Below are positions 32,878 to 44,650 of a stretch of DNA of 64,000 nucleotides, in pieces. Source of the stretch: Cristatella mucedo. Lineage: Eukaryota; Bryozoa; Phylactolaemata; Cristatellidae. The notes beneath the pieces were generated by a model. It searched no databases, was not told where the DNA came from, and saw nothing but the letters and a program-made list of their open reading frames with translations. The stretch spans positions 4,612,501-4,676,500 of the forward strand of contig WPIO01000024.1 in the NCBI GenBank assembly GCA_009760855.2. The letters are read 5' to 3'. The first letter of the stretch is position 1, and every line of letters starts with the position of its first letter. The position numbers were made by a program, and so were the translations under genes.

Positions 32878-34055
32878 CCGGACTAACTGTCCATCGACAG
32901 GCATATGAAGACTACTGTAGGTCGTACCAATCGATCCTAGCAAAGGCTAAGTCTAGCTTCTATAGAAACATTGTTGAATCACAGATGCACAATCCAAAAA
33001 TGCTGATGTCGACAAACCATCTCCTCAACCGTTCCCAGGTTAGCTCCTTACCAGATGATCCTTGTGATGATCTAGCCGATCGCTTCTCTCGATTCTTTGT
33101 GCAGAAGATAGACAAAATCAGGGAATCCATCCCTGCGATGACAACCTTCCCACTAGAATGCTGTTCCTCGGTTCCTGGCTGCGCCTCAATGTCTGCATTT
33201 AAACAGGTCACCAGTGATGTAGTCCTAAAGCTCACCAGTCAGCTCCACAGTCAAATCAGCCTATTTTCAGCTTCATAACATTGCTAAAATTAGGGCTTGT
33301 TTAGATAAGGATACCACGTCCAAGTTGGTCCATGCATTCGTGACATCTCGTCTCGACTTCTGCAACTCACTGCTTACTGGCCTACCAGCATGTGCGATCA
33401 GGCGATTGCAGCTGGTGCAAAACTCTGCAGCTAGGCTTGTCTGTCGTGAGTGTCGCAGTTGCCACATTACTCCACTTCTCGCCGACCTGCACTGGTTACC
33501 AGTCAAGCAACGGATTGACTTCAAGGTTTTGTCGCTCACTTTTAGGTCTCTTCATTCTATGGCTCCAGCCTATCTTTCAGATATACTACCCCATCAGGCA
33601 AAGCATCGTACCACTCGCTTTTCGGAATCCAACAGTCTAGAAATACCTCGTACAAACCTTAAATCCTTTGGAGACCGTGCATTTAGCTCGTATGCTCCCA
33701 CAGCCTGGAACTCCCTCCCGACCTGCATCAGAACATCCCCTGACCTGACCACATTTAAAAGAAACTTAAAAACATACCTATTTAGGACAGCATTTAGTGG
33801 GTCCTTGTGATTCGTCCTCGATGTGCTTATGCGTGCTGACACTGTTCATGCTGCCACTAACCACATTTGCATGCTGACCCAGTGCATGTAACCCCTAACC
33901 ATGTTATTCATTTTGTTTGTTTTTCAAGCATGATTTTACTTACTATTCTATTACGTATCACTTTGCAGCAAATGTAAAGCGCCTAGAAAGAGATTAAGTT
34001 CTCTGAGGGCGCTTTATCAAGTGCAATATTAATATTATTATTATTATTAATAGGT
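32878..34055 (+). mobile_element. LINE alpha, internally deleted young copy
   Basis: Begins in the pre-RT linker (LTVHRQAYEDYCRSYQSIL equivalent), runs to the codons for V-V-L-K-L at about 33234, then jumps past the whole catalytic RT to CAGCTCCACAGTCAAATCAG and continues to the hairpin and ATT tail. The last 820 bases differ from the 8.6-9.4 kb copy at about six sites. Open frames of 97 and 161 codons remain. Confidence 0.9.
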
Positions 34056-36761
34056 TACATATATACACTGTCACATCTCGTTAACCATTCTTTAAAATTT
34101 GCTCAAGTAGCCCGTGTTATATCTCAAAAAGAATTATATTGCGTTGCAGACCCTTTTATTGCTGACAAACGGATTAAGCGGAGAGCTTGCTGCAATCGCT
34201 CTTGGCGTCAGCAGTGCTCCTAATTTGCTTAGCACATCATAGGTCATCTTGTACCAGTCGCATTCATTGTGACTATATGGTTAGGTATTACATCTGCCAT
34301 AGATGTTCTTGATCCAGACGGCCTCAAACATATGAGGTTGCCTAAATTAAGTTGCTAAGAGCTTAATTTAAAATTTGCTGTGTGAAAAAGATTGAAGTTT
34401 AGAAAAATCCGCTGCTAAAATTAAGGAATAGTGCTTCATGTTGCTTAACCTCTTATGATTGCTTATCCCCGAATAGCTAAGGGAACAGTGATGATCAACA
34501 AAGCCTTTCACTTAATTGTATCCTTCTGTGATAGAGAACTTCTGCACTCATTTAGAAGCAGTAGTTAGGACTAGTGGTATTACAAATTAATCTACGGATG
34601 GCCTGTAGTGTAGTAGGAATATGTCAGAGATTACTTGGAAGGAAATTGATCTCAATAGAAATTGTTCAAACGATATAGAGAAATTCAAGGTGTGACGTTA
34701 ACGAAAGTAGCTCAGGTAATTGAAGGTCGGTATCTGAAAATCTATAAAAACCTTATGTATATGGCATGGAAAGCCAAGTTTACGGCTTTATATTAGAGTT
34801 TGAGCATGCTGAGGTTAATTTGCAGGGGTCTGGTGCGTCAGCCCTGACTAAGTACAGGATGACTGATGTCATGGCTTCCTATGTTGGTTCCCAATGCCAT
34901 GAAGCTTGTGAATGTTCTCGTTTGCTTCAAGCCTTCTGGCATACAAAATGCCGAGATCATTTACTTCCGTCCTGAAGGCCGAAAAAGCTGTTTTACTACT
35001 CCCTAGCATTTATGTATAGGTTTCAAATATCTTTTACGTTTCATTTGATCGTTGGGAGCCATCTTTATGTAGGGACGAGGAACAGTACTTAGGCAAGGTT
35101 CCCTAGCATGAAAATCCTCTATGTGTCATGCTCATGATTACTGTTGATAGAAAAGACCAATGGGATTTCACGATAGCTTGATTCCGACTACTCGCCTTTG
35201 GGTTCAACCAATTTGCCCATTCCTTTACTATTCAGAAGGCTTCAAGCTTTCTTTGGATGACTTCATGCCGGTTTTTAGTTGAGCTGAGACAAAGCGATAA
35301 TTTATCTAACCATGAATTCTAAACAAATTTGAATATTTGCGAGCCTTTATTGCATCTGATTCGGTCAGTCTCGATAGCAAATTAGTTTAGCTTCTTGCTT
35401 CAACTAGCAGTAACCTCATTATTCCATGCCCATTGAAAGTTGGCCACGGCTTTCTGCGTTGATGCGTGATCTGCTTTTATTTTCTAGAATACCGACTGTA
35501 TATTGCACTGATGGACCGACATGCGTGACTATAATGGCTAGACAAGGAAAGGATGACCTTGATAAATAGCAGTCGTGATCACGTGTCCAATCGCTTTAGT
35601 AGGCGAGTTACTACTTGTATTTTCTCCAACAATCCTATTTTATTTTCAAATTTTTAGATATCTTATAAAAGCCTGCTTAACTTCAAGTTATTCGCAGTCT
35701 TTTGCCAAGTGATTTACAGATGACCTATCGTCTGAAATGCCAGATATCCATACGACACATTGAACCCAGTTAGTTTATGTGAAGGCTGACGTTGAAGAAG
35801 ACTAAGACACAACTGCAACAACTGAAGCTGAAAAAACATCGGGAAATAAGTGATAGTAATAATTATTTGAGCTTAATCCGATAATAATTCAAAGTAACTT
35901 ATATTTGTTCCAAACCAGGTAGAGAGGCAGAGAGGAAATGCCTGCCCCAGCTGGTATGTTAGATCTCTGTTAGTATTCCTGACAAGCCTTAATAGTGCGA
36001 GAGGGTCAGTTAAAGTTTGGTATGCTAAATATTGGCAAGCTACATTGAACTGGAATTCGTTCACTTAGTTTTACTACTTAACATTTTTTGTATGTCATAT
36101 TTAAGAGTTATTCAAGTGCATTTTGGACTTCGAATGAGACAGTTGTACTGAGGGCCTCGATTTAGTGACTGGTGGCTATGGCAGGTGCTCTAAACTCGTC
36201 CTTGTGTATCTCTGACGAATGAATATAATACTCTATGCTGAAAATGCGGCTTTGTTCTATTTAGACTCAGGTGTTTTTAACCGATAATTCACTCAAATTT
36301 AGCATATCTTGTTGCATGTGCACAACAAGCATGTCTTATTCGAAATGGGTTGAGGCACCATCTCTAATAGTGTTGTTCAACTGTTTTATTATCTGGCACC
36401 TGAAACCAGAGTTTTCTGCCGATGACTTTACTTCACACGCCCAAGCATTATCTTCCGTAGCATATGCATATCCCTATAGAAATCTCTATATTCAAGCACA
36501 TACAACATACCCAATTTATATATGTATATGGATAGGTAATATGCTCATTCCTATTGGTCCCAGAAGGTTCTTCGCACCACAATTATATTTAAAATTGAAG
36601 ACCGCACGTCTTTTTTCTCCCAGACGTTTCCATGCTAATGGCTAGCCCAAGAGCACTGCAGATATTAATAAAGTGCGATCTGGTGCAGCATTCAAATCAG
36701 TCGCCAAGATGAGACTGTGGCTGAACCTAAATTATATCACATTTGAGGTGTGCTGTAACAA
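34056..36761. other. Spacer, no feature recognised
   Basis: Between the two genes. The last exons or 3' UTR of gene A could lie here if the 37.7 kb exon is spliced, but I found no transmembrane or GPI exon. Confidence 0.45.
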
Positions 36762-36962
36762 ATTACCTCAAATCCTTTTGAGACCATGCATTTAGTTCGC
36801 ACGCTCCCAAAGCCTGGAACTCCTTCCTGACTTGCGTCATGGCATCCCCTGACTTGACCACATTTAAAAACAAGAAAACACATTTAAACGAGTGCGAAGC
36901 GCCTAGAAAGACATCAAGTTCTCTGAGGGCATTTGGTCGAGTGTATTATTATTATTATTTTT
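36762..36962 (+). mobile_element. LINE alpha, 3' end with internal deletion
   Basis: CTCAAATCCTTTTGAGACCA to the codons for TTFKN, then a jump to the hairpin GCGCCTAGAAAGACATCAAG and a TATT tail; most of the 3' UTR is missing. Confidence 0.8.
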
Positions 36963-37687
36963 TAGCGGCTCTATCTGCAATTGACAGAGAAATTCGGGGT
37001 TCGAAAGTGAGCTGCCAATTTACAGGCTAGACTTTTGGAGGCCTTTGCAATACAATGAACATGTACAATTGCATAAAAGTAAGTTCGAAAGGCCAAAACA
37101 CCTTTTTGAGTAAGTGTAGTTAGACCCCCATTTGAACTATGCTTATTTTGAAAATTATCGGTCAGTTTAAGTAGATCTAAATGTTAGAAAATAATTCGCG
37201 GAAAACCAATGTATGCTGTTGGTGCAAACCAGACACTAGCACCATGCCTAGCAATACAAGTTAAGAATTATAAAAGACCAAATTTCTTAACTTTGAAAAA
37301 CCGGATAACACGTATTATACAGTGGAAAATATGTGTCTGTTACCGTGCATAAATGAAAACTCGATTGCAATGAAGTTTTTTATTTCCAATCGAGCATACC
37401 GTGCAATCAGTGATGCGAATGAAGCTTTACCATTTTTGGCTAATCTAAGAAAAACGTTCGAGATATATACTACAGTGCGTTTTTCAGGTTTACATGCATA
37501 GGTAAACTAGTGTGAGTAATTTCCTCCAATAAAGCAAACTCTGACCAGTCAAAACAGTACTGTTATAATAGAAAAGAAAGCAACACTAGGCTCTTTGTAT
37601 ATAGCTACGATTATTTGTCACGGATAAAATAGGAAGCCGATTTGTTAACTCCTAAAGCTTTGCCTCATCTCTTACGAGCCATCTTAC

Positions 37688-37836
37688 CACAAGCAGAATC
37701 GCATGAACTATCCACAGATGTGCAAAACAGAACATCACAAAAAACTCTGGTGCCATGTTCGTCGCGAAGGTAAGATTGTACTCTCATGGTGAATGTGTCC
37801 GGCGTTAATATCTGAACGTCTTTATCCAGAGGACAG
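37688..37836 (-). CDS. Gene A ZP domain, exon 4 (end of ZP-C)
   Basis: The acceptor is CAATGTTTTTCAG and the exon starts in phase 2. The peptide SCPLDKDVQILTP is the ZP-C C-P-x-D motif, followed by TFTMRVQSYL (the F-x-F/A-F-x-F strand) and VFCDVLFCTSVDSSC, DSAC, the clustered C-terminal cysteines of ZP-C. A good donor, TGTG|GTAAGA, would end the exon in phase 1. Alternatively the frame can read on through G-K-M-A-R-K-R to a TGA at 37665-37667, which would place a basic R-K-R cleavage-like site immediately before the stop; both ends are plausible. A possible AATAAA on this strand lies at 37378-37383. No transmembrane or GPI exon was found below it. Confidence 0.86.
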
Positions 37837-38216
37837 CTGAAAAACATTGTAAATTAGAAAAATATAAGTTAAGTCCAAAATAGCACTTTAAATAAACTGA
37901 CCATCGTTTATCAAACTGGAAATAGAGTTCCTAAATCTAAATGAACTTGTTCCTGTATCCTAAGGAACAATAAATTATGAATCCAAGATCACCTATATTA
38001 CCGAGCACGATATTCTTGTCATTTTTCTAACAGTTAATCCAGATAGGTTTGCATTTTCTAAAGCAATTTTGCAATCGTCGCTTCCTTTATGTTTTATATG
38101 GATACAGGTTTTTATAGAGCTCTACGATAATCTCTTTCTAGAAGCCTTGCAGGTTTCTTGAAGCATAGCAGGGCTTATATTTGTATTATATGCATTTTAG
38201 TATATGTTTTTTGTCC
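37837..38216. other. Intron, no feature recognised
   Basis: Short part of the intron above gene A ZP exon 4. Nothing recognised. Confidence 0.45.
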
Positions 38217-38304
38217 GTACGCCCCCTAGCTTAGTTCTTAGCGGCCAAGCGGTCGGGCTCCCAGCCCTGCCTCAGCGTAGCTCCGCCCACCCTGGTACTC
38301 TAAT
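38217..38304 (+). mobile_element. Element gamma, short 5' relic
   Basis: Shares TTAGCGGCCAAGCGGTC and CGTAGCTCCGCCCACC with the 5' region of the gamma element at 38.93-39.21 kb, but with about 200 bases between these two landmarks missing. It abuts the tail of a minus-strand alpha copy. Confidence 0.65.
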
Positions 38305-38838
38305 AATAATAATAATAATAATATTGCACTTGATAAAGCGCCCTCAGAGAACTTAATCTCTTTCTAGGCGCTTTACATCTGCTGAAAAGGGATGTGCAAT
38401 AGAATAGTAAGTAAAATCATGCTTGAAAAACAAACAAAATGAATAATATGGTTAGGGGTGACATGCACAGGGTCAGCATGCAAACGTGGTTAGTGGCAGC
38501 ATGCACAGTGTCAACACGCATAAGCACATCAAGGACAAATTACAGGGACCCACTAAATGCTGTCCTAAATAGGTGTGTTTTTAAGTTTCCTTTAAATGTG
38601 ATCAGGTCATGGGATGTTCTGACGCAGGTCGGAGGGAATTAAAGGCTTTGGGAGCATACGAGCTAAATGCATCGTCTCCAAAGGATTTAAGGTTTTTACG
38701 AGGTATTTCCAGACTGTTGGATTCCGAAAAGCGGGTGGTACGATGCTTGGCCTGATGGGGTAGTATATCTGAAAGATAGGCTGGAGCCATAGAATGAAGA
38801 GACCTAAAAGTGAGCGACAAAACCTTGAAGTCAATGGC
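38305..38838 (-). mobile_element. LINE alpha, 3' end
   Basis: Plus strand begins (TAA)n TATTGCACTTGATAAAGCGC, then 3' UTR and the C-terminal codons in reverse (LTFRSLHSMAPAYLSDILPH on the minus strand). Well preserved, so young. Inserted between the two gamma pieces. Confidence 0.88.
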
Positions 38839-38921
38839 TATAACGCCGTCTTCAGAGGGTGTAGGGGTTTGTTACTCAACTAGATAGTTTTTATATTGCC
38901 TTCCTCATATTATAGAGATGA

Positions 38922-39787
38922 TTTTATGTGGTTACGCCCTGCGGGGTAGTTTTTAGCGGCCACGCGGTCCAACTCTTTTGTCAGGCCTGTGGCTTCCCCC
39001 TAGGGCACCGCCGGAAGTTGTCCCTCCGGAAAAGGAATCCCCTTTGCTTCGCCCGAACCACTGCTCGCACGCGCACGTGTCCAGCACCGCAAGATTCCCG
39101 GGGTCCTGGGCTATTTTTAGGTGTCTGTTTGGTTAGTGTCTGAGCTCTGCTTGGCTCTGCAGGTCTGTATGCATCCCGCTCCTGTGTCCGGCCGGGCGTA
39201 GCTCCGCCCACCTGGTACTTCGTTGCCTGGGGCTCTCCCAAGGCCCGTGGGTGGCCTTGTCAAGCTCTAGGGCTGTTAGGTCTTCCTAAAGTAGCCCCCC
39301 TCCCGGGAGTGCTGGTACCCCCGAGGAGTATGCCGGGGGGGAGACAGGCCCAGCCGCCCCTAGTGGACCCCCAAGCCCTGGCGATGGCAGACCAGCCCAC
39401 TAAACAAGCCCCCCCCCCGACGGTAGGGCCCTCAAGCCCAGGTCGCTCTTTAGCGAGCATGGTGGGCTCGCAGCTGCCGACGCCGACGTTCGTCCCCATG
39501 GTAGTGCCCAAGACCAGCGGCAACCCACTGGTGGTGATTGTGTTTGCCTCCGCACCAGGGGCTAAGGGGTACGATGGGGCAAACCTCGAGGAGGTGTTCC
39601 ATAGTGGACCAGGGGGACGCCCCCTCGAGGGAATGAGGTATGTGTTTCCGGATGAGGCCCGGAAACATGTGGAATTTGAGTTTTTTTAACGAGACACAGG
39701 CGAAGGCGGTGACGGAGGTCGTCAGGAAGACATTTCCAGGGGCGCGCCACCAAGCAGACCGCTCGGTGGTGGTAAAGCAATCGTCCA
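38922..39787 (+). mobile_element. Element gamma, 5' UTR and N-terminal ORF1
   Basis: Markedly GC-rich against its AT-rich surroundings, which marks it as an insertion. A 5' region with TTAGCGGCCACGCGGTCC leads into an ORF rich in Pro/Ala (MLVPPRSMPGGRQAQPPL) and then a folded region (LVVIVFASAPGAKGYDG, GMRYVFPDEARKHVEFEF). An extra T in a T run near 39681-39687 shifts the frame before N-E-T-Q-A-K-A. Broken at 39788 by a beta LINE. Confidence 0.75.
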
Positions 39788-41306
39788 GTTCCCCTTCTTC
39801 TGTTCTTATCAAAGATTCCTGAAAATATTGTTGCTAAGCAGCTAGTTGAACATACTGAAAATAATGGAATGTCAGAAACATTTCAATCAGGTTTCAAGAG
39901 GCAACACTCTACTGAAACTGCTCTCCTCAGTGTTAACAATGACATACTACGTGGCAAACAGAACGGAAATGTCACTGCCCTAGCTCTGCTAGATCTGTCT
40001 GCTGCCTTCGACACCATTGATCACGAAGTTCTGCTTGAACGATTGAGAACAACGATCGGTCTGACAGACGAAGCACTGACGTGGTTTAAATCATACTTGT
40101 CTGACCGTGTTCAATCCGTGTCATGTGGGGGTCAGGTCTCAGATATGAGAAGGGTCACCTGTGGAGTCCCTCAAGGGTCTGTACTCGGTCCCTTGCTGTT
40201 CTCCATTTATACACAACCTCTGAGAAAAGTGATTAAGGCCCATGGAACAGGATATCACTTCTATGCTGACGATACTCAGTTGTATTTGTCATTCAAACCG
40301 TCGGAATCTGCTGCAGCAACTGAGAAACTGAATGCTTGCCTTGCCGATATTCGATCCTGGATGTCGGAAAACTTCCTGAAATTAAATGACGATAAAACCG
40401 AACTGCTGCTCATAGGACACCCTAAGCGTGTGGCTGGATTAAAAGGCTTTACTGTTCTAATAGGTGATGCTATTGTGCGACCTTCACCATGTGCTCGTAA
40501 TCTAGGTGTAGTGTTCGACAGCTGCCTCAATTTCAAAAGCTTCATTCAGAAGACTGCCTCTACAGCTAGCCATCACATCCGATCCCTATCCAAGATTAGA
40601 AGCTGTCTCCCACAGTGGCTTGTAAAAAAATTAACTAGGTCTTTAGTTCTGTCTCGGCTTGATTATTGTAATTCCTTTTTGGCTGGGCTGCCAAAGACAG
40701 CTATTATGCCACTACAGCTGACTATGAATATGGCTGCAAGGCTGGTCTTCAAGTCCCAGCGGTTTGAGCACGTGTCACCTCTGCTGAAAGAGCTAGGATG
40801 GTTGCCGGTTGAGCAAAGGATACAGAGCAAAGTTCTTATGCTGACCCACTAGGCCTGCCACGGCTTAGCTCCTTCGTACCTAGCTGAACTGCTGCATCAG
40901 TTTCAGCCTGTTCGCGCCTTCAGGTCCTGTGTGGACAATAGATTAGCTGTCCCATTCCTCGGCTTAAAGACAGTTGGCGACAGAAGCTTTAGCTCAACAG
41001 GTCCTAGACTGTGGAACTTGCTTCCACAATTCTTACACAACGACATCTACTCTCCAACTGCCGACTATGGCACATCTTTTTCAGCGGTCCTGAACTGCTA
41101 CTTCTATGCTACTCACTACCTCAACTGCTCTCCTAACTCTGCTATGCTTCCCACTTTCTCTTTGTTGCGTGAGACGAAGTCTGTTGGGTACCGAATGCGT
41201 ACCGAAAGCCGCTTAGGCTGCGAGTGAGCTATACAAAACTCTCCTGCGTAACACCCACATGGTCTTTATGACTTTGTGGAGTTACTGACTGAGATACATT
41301 ATATTA
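39788..41306 (+). mobile_element. LINE beta, 5'-truncated, inserted in gamma ORF1
   Basis: Starts at CCAGTTCCCCTTCTTCTGTT (RT motif 2 region, P-V-x-L-L-x-F-L-S-K) and ends GAGTTACTGACTGAGATACA. It is the longest beta copy here; gamma coding sequence continues on both sides. Confidence 0.9.
39869..41227 (+). pseudogene. LINE beta reverse transcriptase, near-intact, one stop
   Basis: Open for 327 codons from SGFKRQHSTETALLSV (RT motif 2b) through motif [17 protein letters not shown], motif [17 protein letters not shown], the catalytic Y-A-D-D at [12 protein letters not shown], motif [13 protein letters not shown] and motif [12 protein letters not shown], then the C-terminal part. A TAG at 40850-40852 (AAG in the copy at 29.9 kb) interrupts the frame before A-C-H-G-L, and the remainder to CGTGAG at 41227 is open. 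The endonuclease and RT motif 1 are lost through 5' truncation. Confidence 0.9.
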
Positions 41307-41765
41307 GATTAACGCTTGTGGGGGTTCACCCGAAGGTGCTCCTGGAGACGGTGGCAGAAGCCCTGGCCCCCTACGGGGAAGTGGGCACCCAGAGAAGGGG
41401 TGTGATGGCAGGCACTAATGTGCTGAACGGGGTGCTGCAGGTTATTGTAAACCTGATGAAGCAGCTCCCGGCCATGCTCCTATTCCCCTTCTGCGATGCC
41501 CCCCCCCCCCCGCGAGGGTAAAATACCCTGGTATGCCGGCCCTGTGTATGCTGCGCAATGGTTGGAGGGCACAAGGCCGGGGCCTGCCCTGAGAGGAAGT
41601 GCCACTCCTGTGGGGGAGAAGGGCCACCTGGCGGCAGACTGCCCCAACGTCCGCTGCTTCAGATGCCAAAGGTTGGGCACATGGTGAGGGCCTGCCCTCA
41701 GAAGGCCAGTTGTGGAGGGTGCAGCCGTCTAGAGTGCCTAGGCTGGGCTGGACTGAGTGGTTTTT
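41307..41765 (+). pseudogene. Element gamma ORF1, zinc-knuckle part
   Basis: Continues gamma after the beta insertion. The frame RLTLVGVHPKVLLETVAEAL, APYGEV, RGVMAGTNVLNGV is typical of the RRM-like/CTD part of LINE ORF1 nucleic-acid-binding proteins. Two zinc knuckles follow in shifted frames: CHSCGGEGPPGGRLPQ (a decayed C-x2-C-x3-G-H) and C-P-N-V-R-C-F-R-C-Q-R-L-G-H-M with a downstream C-P-Q-K-A-S-C-G-G-C. A C run at 41501-41510 shifts the frame. The reverse transcriptase of gamma is not present. Confidence 0.72.
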
Positions 41766-42241
41766 AATATTATAAAGTGCTTGGTGTTGGAGCCAGGAGA
41801 CTTGTTTATTGCTCGGTTGCAGTACCTAGCCTGATGACAGATCGTTCTGAGTGCTGTCACTCACAGCGAATCCAAGTAGGGTGCATACTTCGAGTGCATT
41901 AATTTTTCAATGCATTGCTCAAGCTGAAGTTCATCTAGCCCCCTGTGAACACTACTTTAAATACTGTGTCAGTACGCCTATGGACCATTTCCCTTGCAGA
42001 CAGCATGTGGGCCTTACAAATTTTAGAGCTCGGTAAGCTGCTACCCAATATATGTGAAATTTTATTTATTTTGGCTAGCTCTTTAATATCCATTTGAGTA
42101 CATTTAGAGCTTCTAAGACTTTGAAAACTTCGCTCTGTGCTTTGCTCTACGGCCATCAGACTTGCCAGTTGCTGGATTAACAACTTGCCCAAGTGTCTTG
42201 CAAATATCCGTATATATATATGTACGGATATTTGATATTTA
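41766..42241. other. Intron, no feature recognised
   Basis: Gene A intron between gamma and a TA tract. Confidence 0.45.

Positions 42242-42325
<84 letters not shown>
42242..42325. repeat. (TA)n microsatellite
   Basis: About 84 bases of TA repeat, directly abutting the delta fragment. Confidence 0.97.
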
Positions 42326-42326
<1 letters not shown>

Positions 42327-42523
42327 CTCTCGGCAGCTTGTGGCAAAACAATGAAACTTGGCTTGCAGACCTCAGAATCCCATGGACGGAGAGAAAGGCA
42401 TTGAGGCGGCACTGAGGATCTGAAGCCATAACCGGCTCGGAAGCCACGAGGTCCCTCTTCCCGAACCGGGAGGCACGGATAGCACTGTGACCTCGGCAGA
42501 ACTGGGCACAGACGGCTAATTTA
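42326..42523 (+). mobile_element. Element delta, C-terminal fragment 1
   Basis: Aligns with 53536-53725: AGCTCTCGGCAG, then GGCATTGAGGCGGC.., and AACCGGGAGGCACGGATAGC. Encodes the last residues of a LINE pol (S-E-A-T-R-S-L-F-P-N-R-E-A-R-I-A). Starts at the end of a TA tract and is 5'-truncated. Confidence 0.65.
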
Positions 42524-42867
42524 TATATCAAAGTTAAAGAATTTCAATAAATCGTTCCTACTCATTCCAACATTCCAATAATTCTATCGTTAACCAATCA
42601 AATTAAAACTCATTATAGATGACTAAATATATATATATGAGCATTTAGCTATGTATAAAGTACTTAGTTTGATTAGCTTCTTTAGCCTACTTACCTACTT
42701 CGCCTTCCAGGGAGCTTTTCTCTGTCTACTTCCGGCTGCCTCCCTCTAAACCCTCACATCTGCCAACGACAGCTGTCTCTGTTGTCTTATTTTGTCTATA
42801 TCTTTTCCATTCCCATTGAAGTGTTTCCGTTTTTAAATGAGCTTTATTACATCAGCTTATAACATCA
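42524..42867. other. Intron, no feature recognised
   Basis: AT-rich; nothing identified. Confidence 0.45.
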
Positions 42868-43195
42868 GCTTCACTCTTAAGTCTGCCTACTTCCAGCTAC
42901 CTTATATTACTAAAAACATAGGGATTGCTTTGACAGGGAAGCTACATCTAAGTTGGTCCATACCCTTGTGACATCCCATCTTGACTTCAGTCTCTCACTG
43001 AGTGCGGACCTACCGGCCTGTGTAATTAGGTGTCTACAGCTTGTGAAAAACTCTGCAGCTATGTTTGCCTGTCACGTGCGTTCCAGTTGCCACGTCACAC
43101 TACTTCTTGCTGACCTGAACTGGCTACCAGTGAAGCAACGCATTGACTTCAAGATTGTTTCACTCATTTTTAGGTCGTGTTATTCTTTTGCAACA
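42868..43195 (+). mobile_element. LINE alpha, split copy, 5' part
   Basis: C-terminal coding region ([19 protein letters not shown]) interrupted after TAGGTCGTGTTATTCTTTTG by a minus-strand alpha; resumes at 43778. Confidence 0.82.
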
Positions 43196-43777
43196 ATAAT
43201 TTAGTAATAATGCACTTTATACAGTGGCCTCAGAGAACTCAATCTCTTTCTAGGTGCTTTACATTTTCTGCAAAGGGAAACACGATTGAATGGTGAGTAA
43301 TATCATGCTTGATAAACAACATGAATTACCTGGTTAGGGACGACAGGCACAGGGTCAGCATGCAATTGTGTTTAGTGGCAGCATGCAAGGTGTCAGCAGG
43401 CATAGGCCAACGAAGGACGAATCACAAGAACCCACTAAATTCTACCCTCAAAAAGTGTGGTTTTAGGTTCTTTAAAATGTGGTCAAGTCAGGGATGTCCT
43501 GACGCAAGTCGGTCAAGTCGGCAGTAAGTTCCAGGATTTGGGAGCATAAGAACTAAATCCACGGTTTCCAAAGGATTTGAGGTTTGTACGAATTATTGGT
43601 ATACTGTTGGATTCCGAAAAGCGGGTAGTACGATGCTTGGCCTTGTGGGGGATTAGATCTGAGAGATAGGCTGGAGCCAAAGAATGAAGTGACCTAAAAG
43701 TGAGCGACAAAACCTTGAAGTCGATCCGTTGCTTGACTGGTAGCCAGTGCAGGTCTGCGAGAAGTGGTGCGACGTGG
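43196..43777 (-). mobile_element. LINE alpha nested in another alpha (second case)
   Basis: Opens with TAATAATGCACTTTATACAG and closes in the C-terminal coding region (AAGTGGTGCGACGTGGCAAC). Flanked on both sides by one plus-strand alpha copy. Confidence 0.85.
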
Positions 43778-43905
43778 CAACTTTTACTCCAGAATACCTG
43801 TCTGATCTATTTCCCCACCAGGCTAAGCATCGCACCATCCGCTATTGAGACTCTAACTGTTTACCAATACCTAGTACAAACCTAAAATCTTTCGGAGCCC
43901 ATGCA
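43778..43905 (+). mobile_element. LINE alpha, split copy, 3' part
   Basis: TTTTACTCCAGAATACCTGT onwards, the alpha C-terminal codons that follow the break at 43195; ends without tail. Confidence 0.8.
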
Positions 43906-44461
43906 TCGATGAGTGTTTAATTAATGAAAAGTCTTCCATGTGTGAAAGCCTCTCGTGAGCACATTGGAGCCTGCATTTTTATTGCATTCTAGACTGTTTA
44001 GGGAGCTGTATGAAGCGTGAACTGCTATTCGTCCCCTAAAGCAAAGGGATGCTTTCCGTGAGCATTGCACTATAAAAGTATTGGCATCAGCAAATGTTTG
44101 TGCTAAGATGGCCATACTCTCTTCAGTCACCACGATCTATTTAACCTGCATCTTTCGGCAAGTATACGTGTCAATGACTAGGCAAGAAGTTATAAGAAAC
44201 TCCAAACTGCTTGGCAGAAACCGAGTAATTTATCAGATACCTGAGTCCTAAATGTTTTGTTTTTGTTTTCAACGTCTGTTAAGAAATAAAAATAACTGAG
44301 TATATGTGCCGGTATATTGAATTCTTCTAGATTTCAAGCGAACACATTAAAAGGGATTGAATTAACTTCGAGGCAAATATCCCCTATTAAACCATAAAGG
44401 AAAGTCATTCCTTAACTAAATGACTATCAGTAATAAATCAACTGCTTATCTCATTTCCGAA
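43906..44461. other. Intron, no feature recognised
   Basis: Gene A intron, nothing identified. Confidence 0.45.

Positions 44462-44650
<189 letters not shown>

Noticed and set aside
39260-39823. Several overlapping ORFs in the GC-rich 39 kb region on the minus strand
   Set aside because: Shadows of the plus-strand gamma ORF1; high GC lowers stop frequency.
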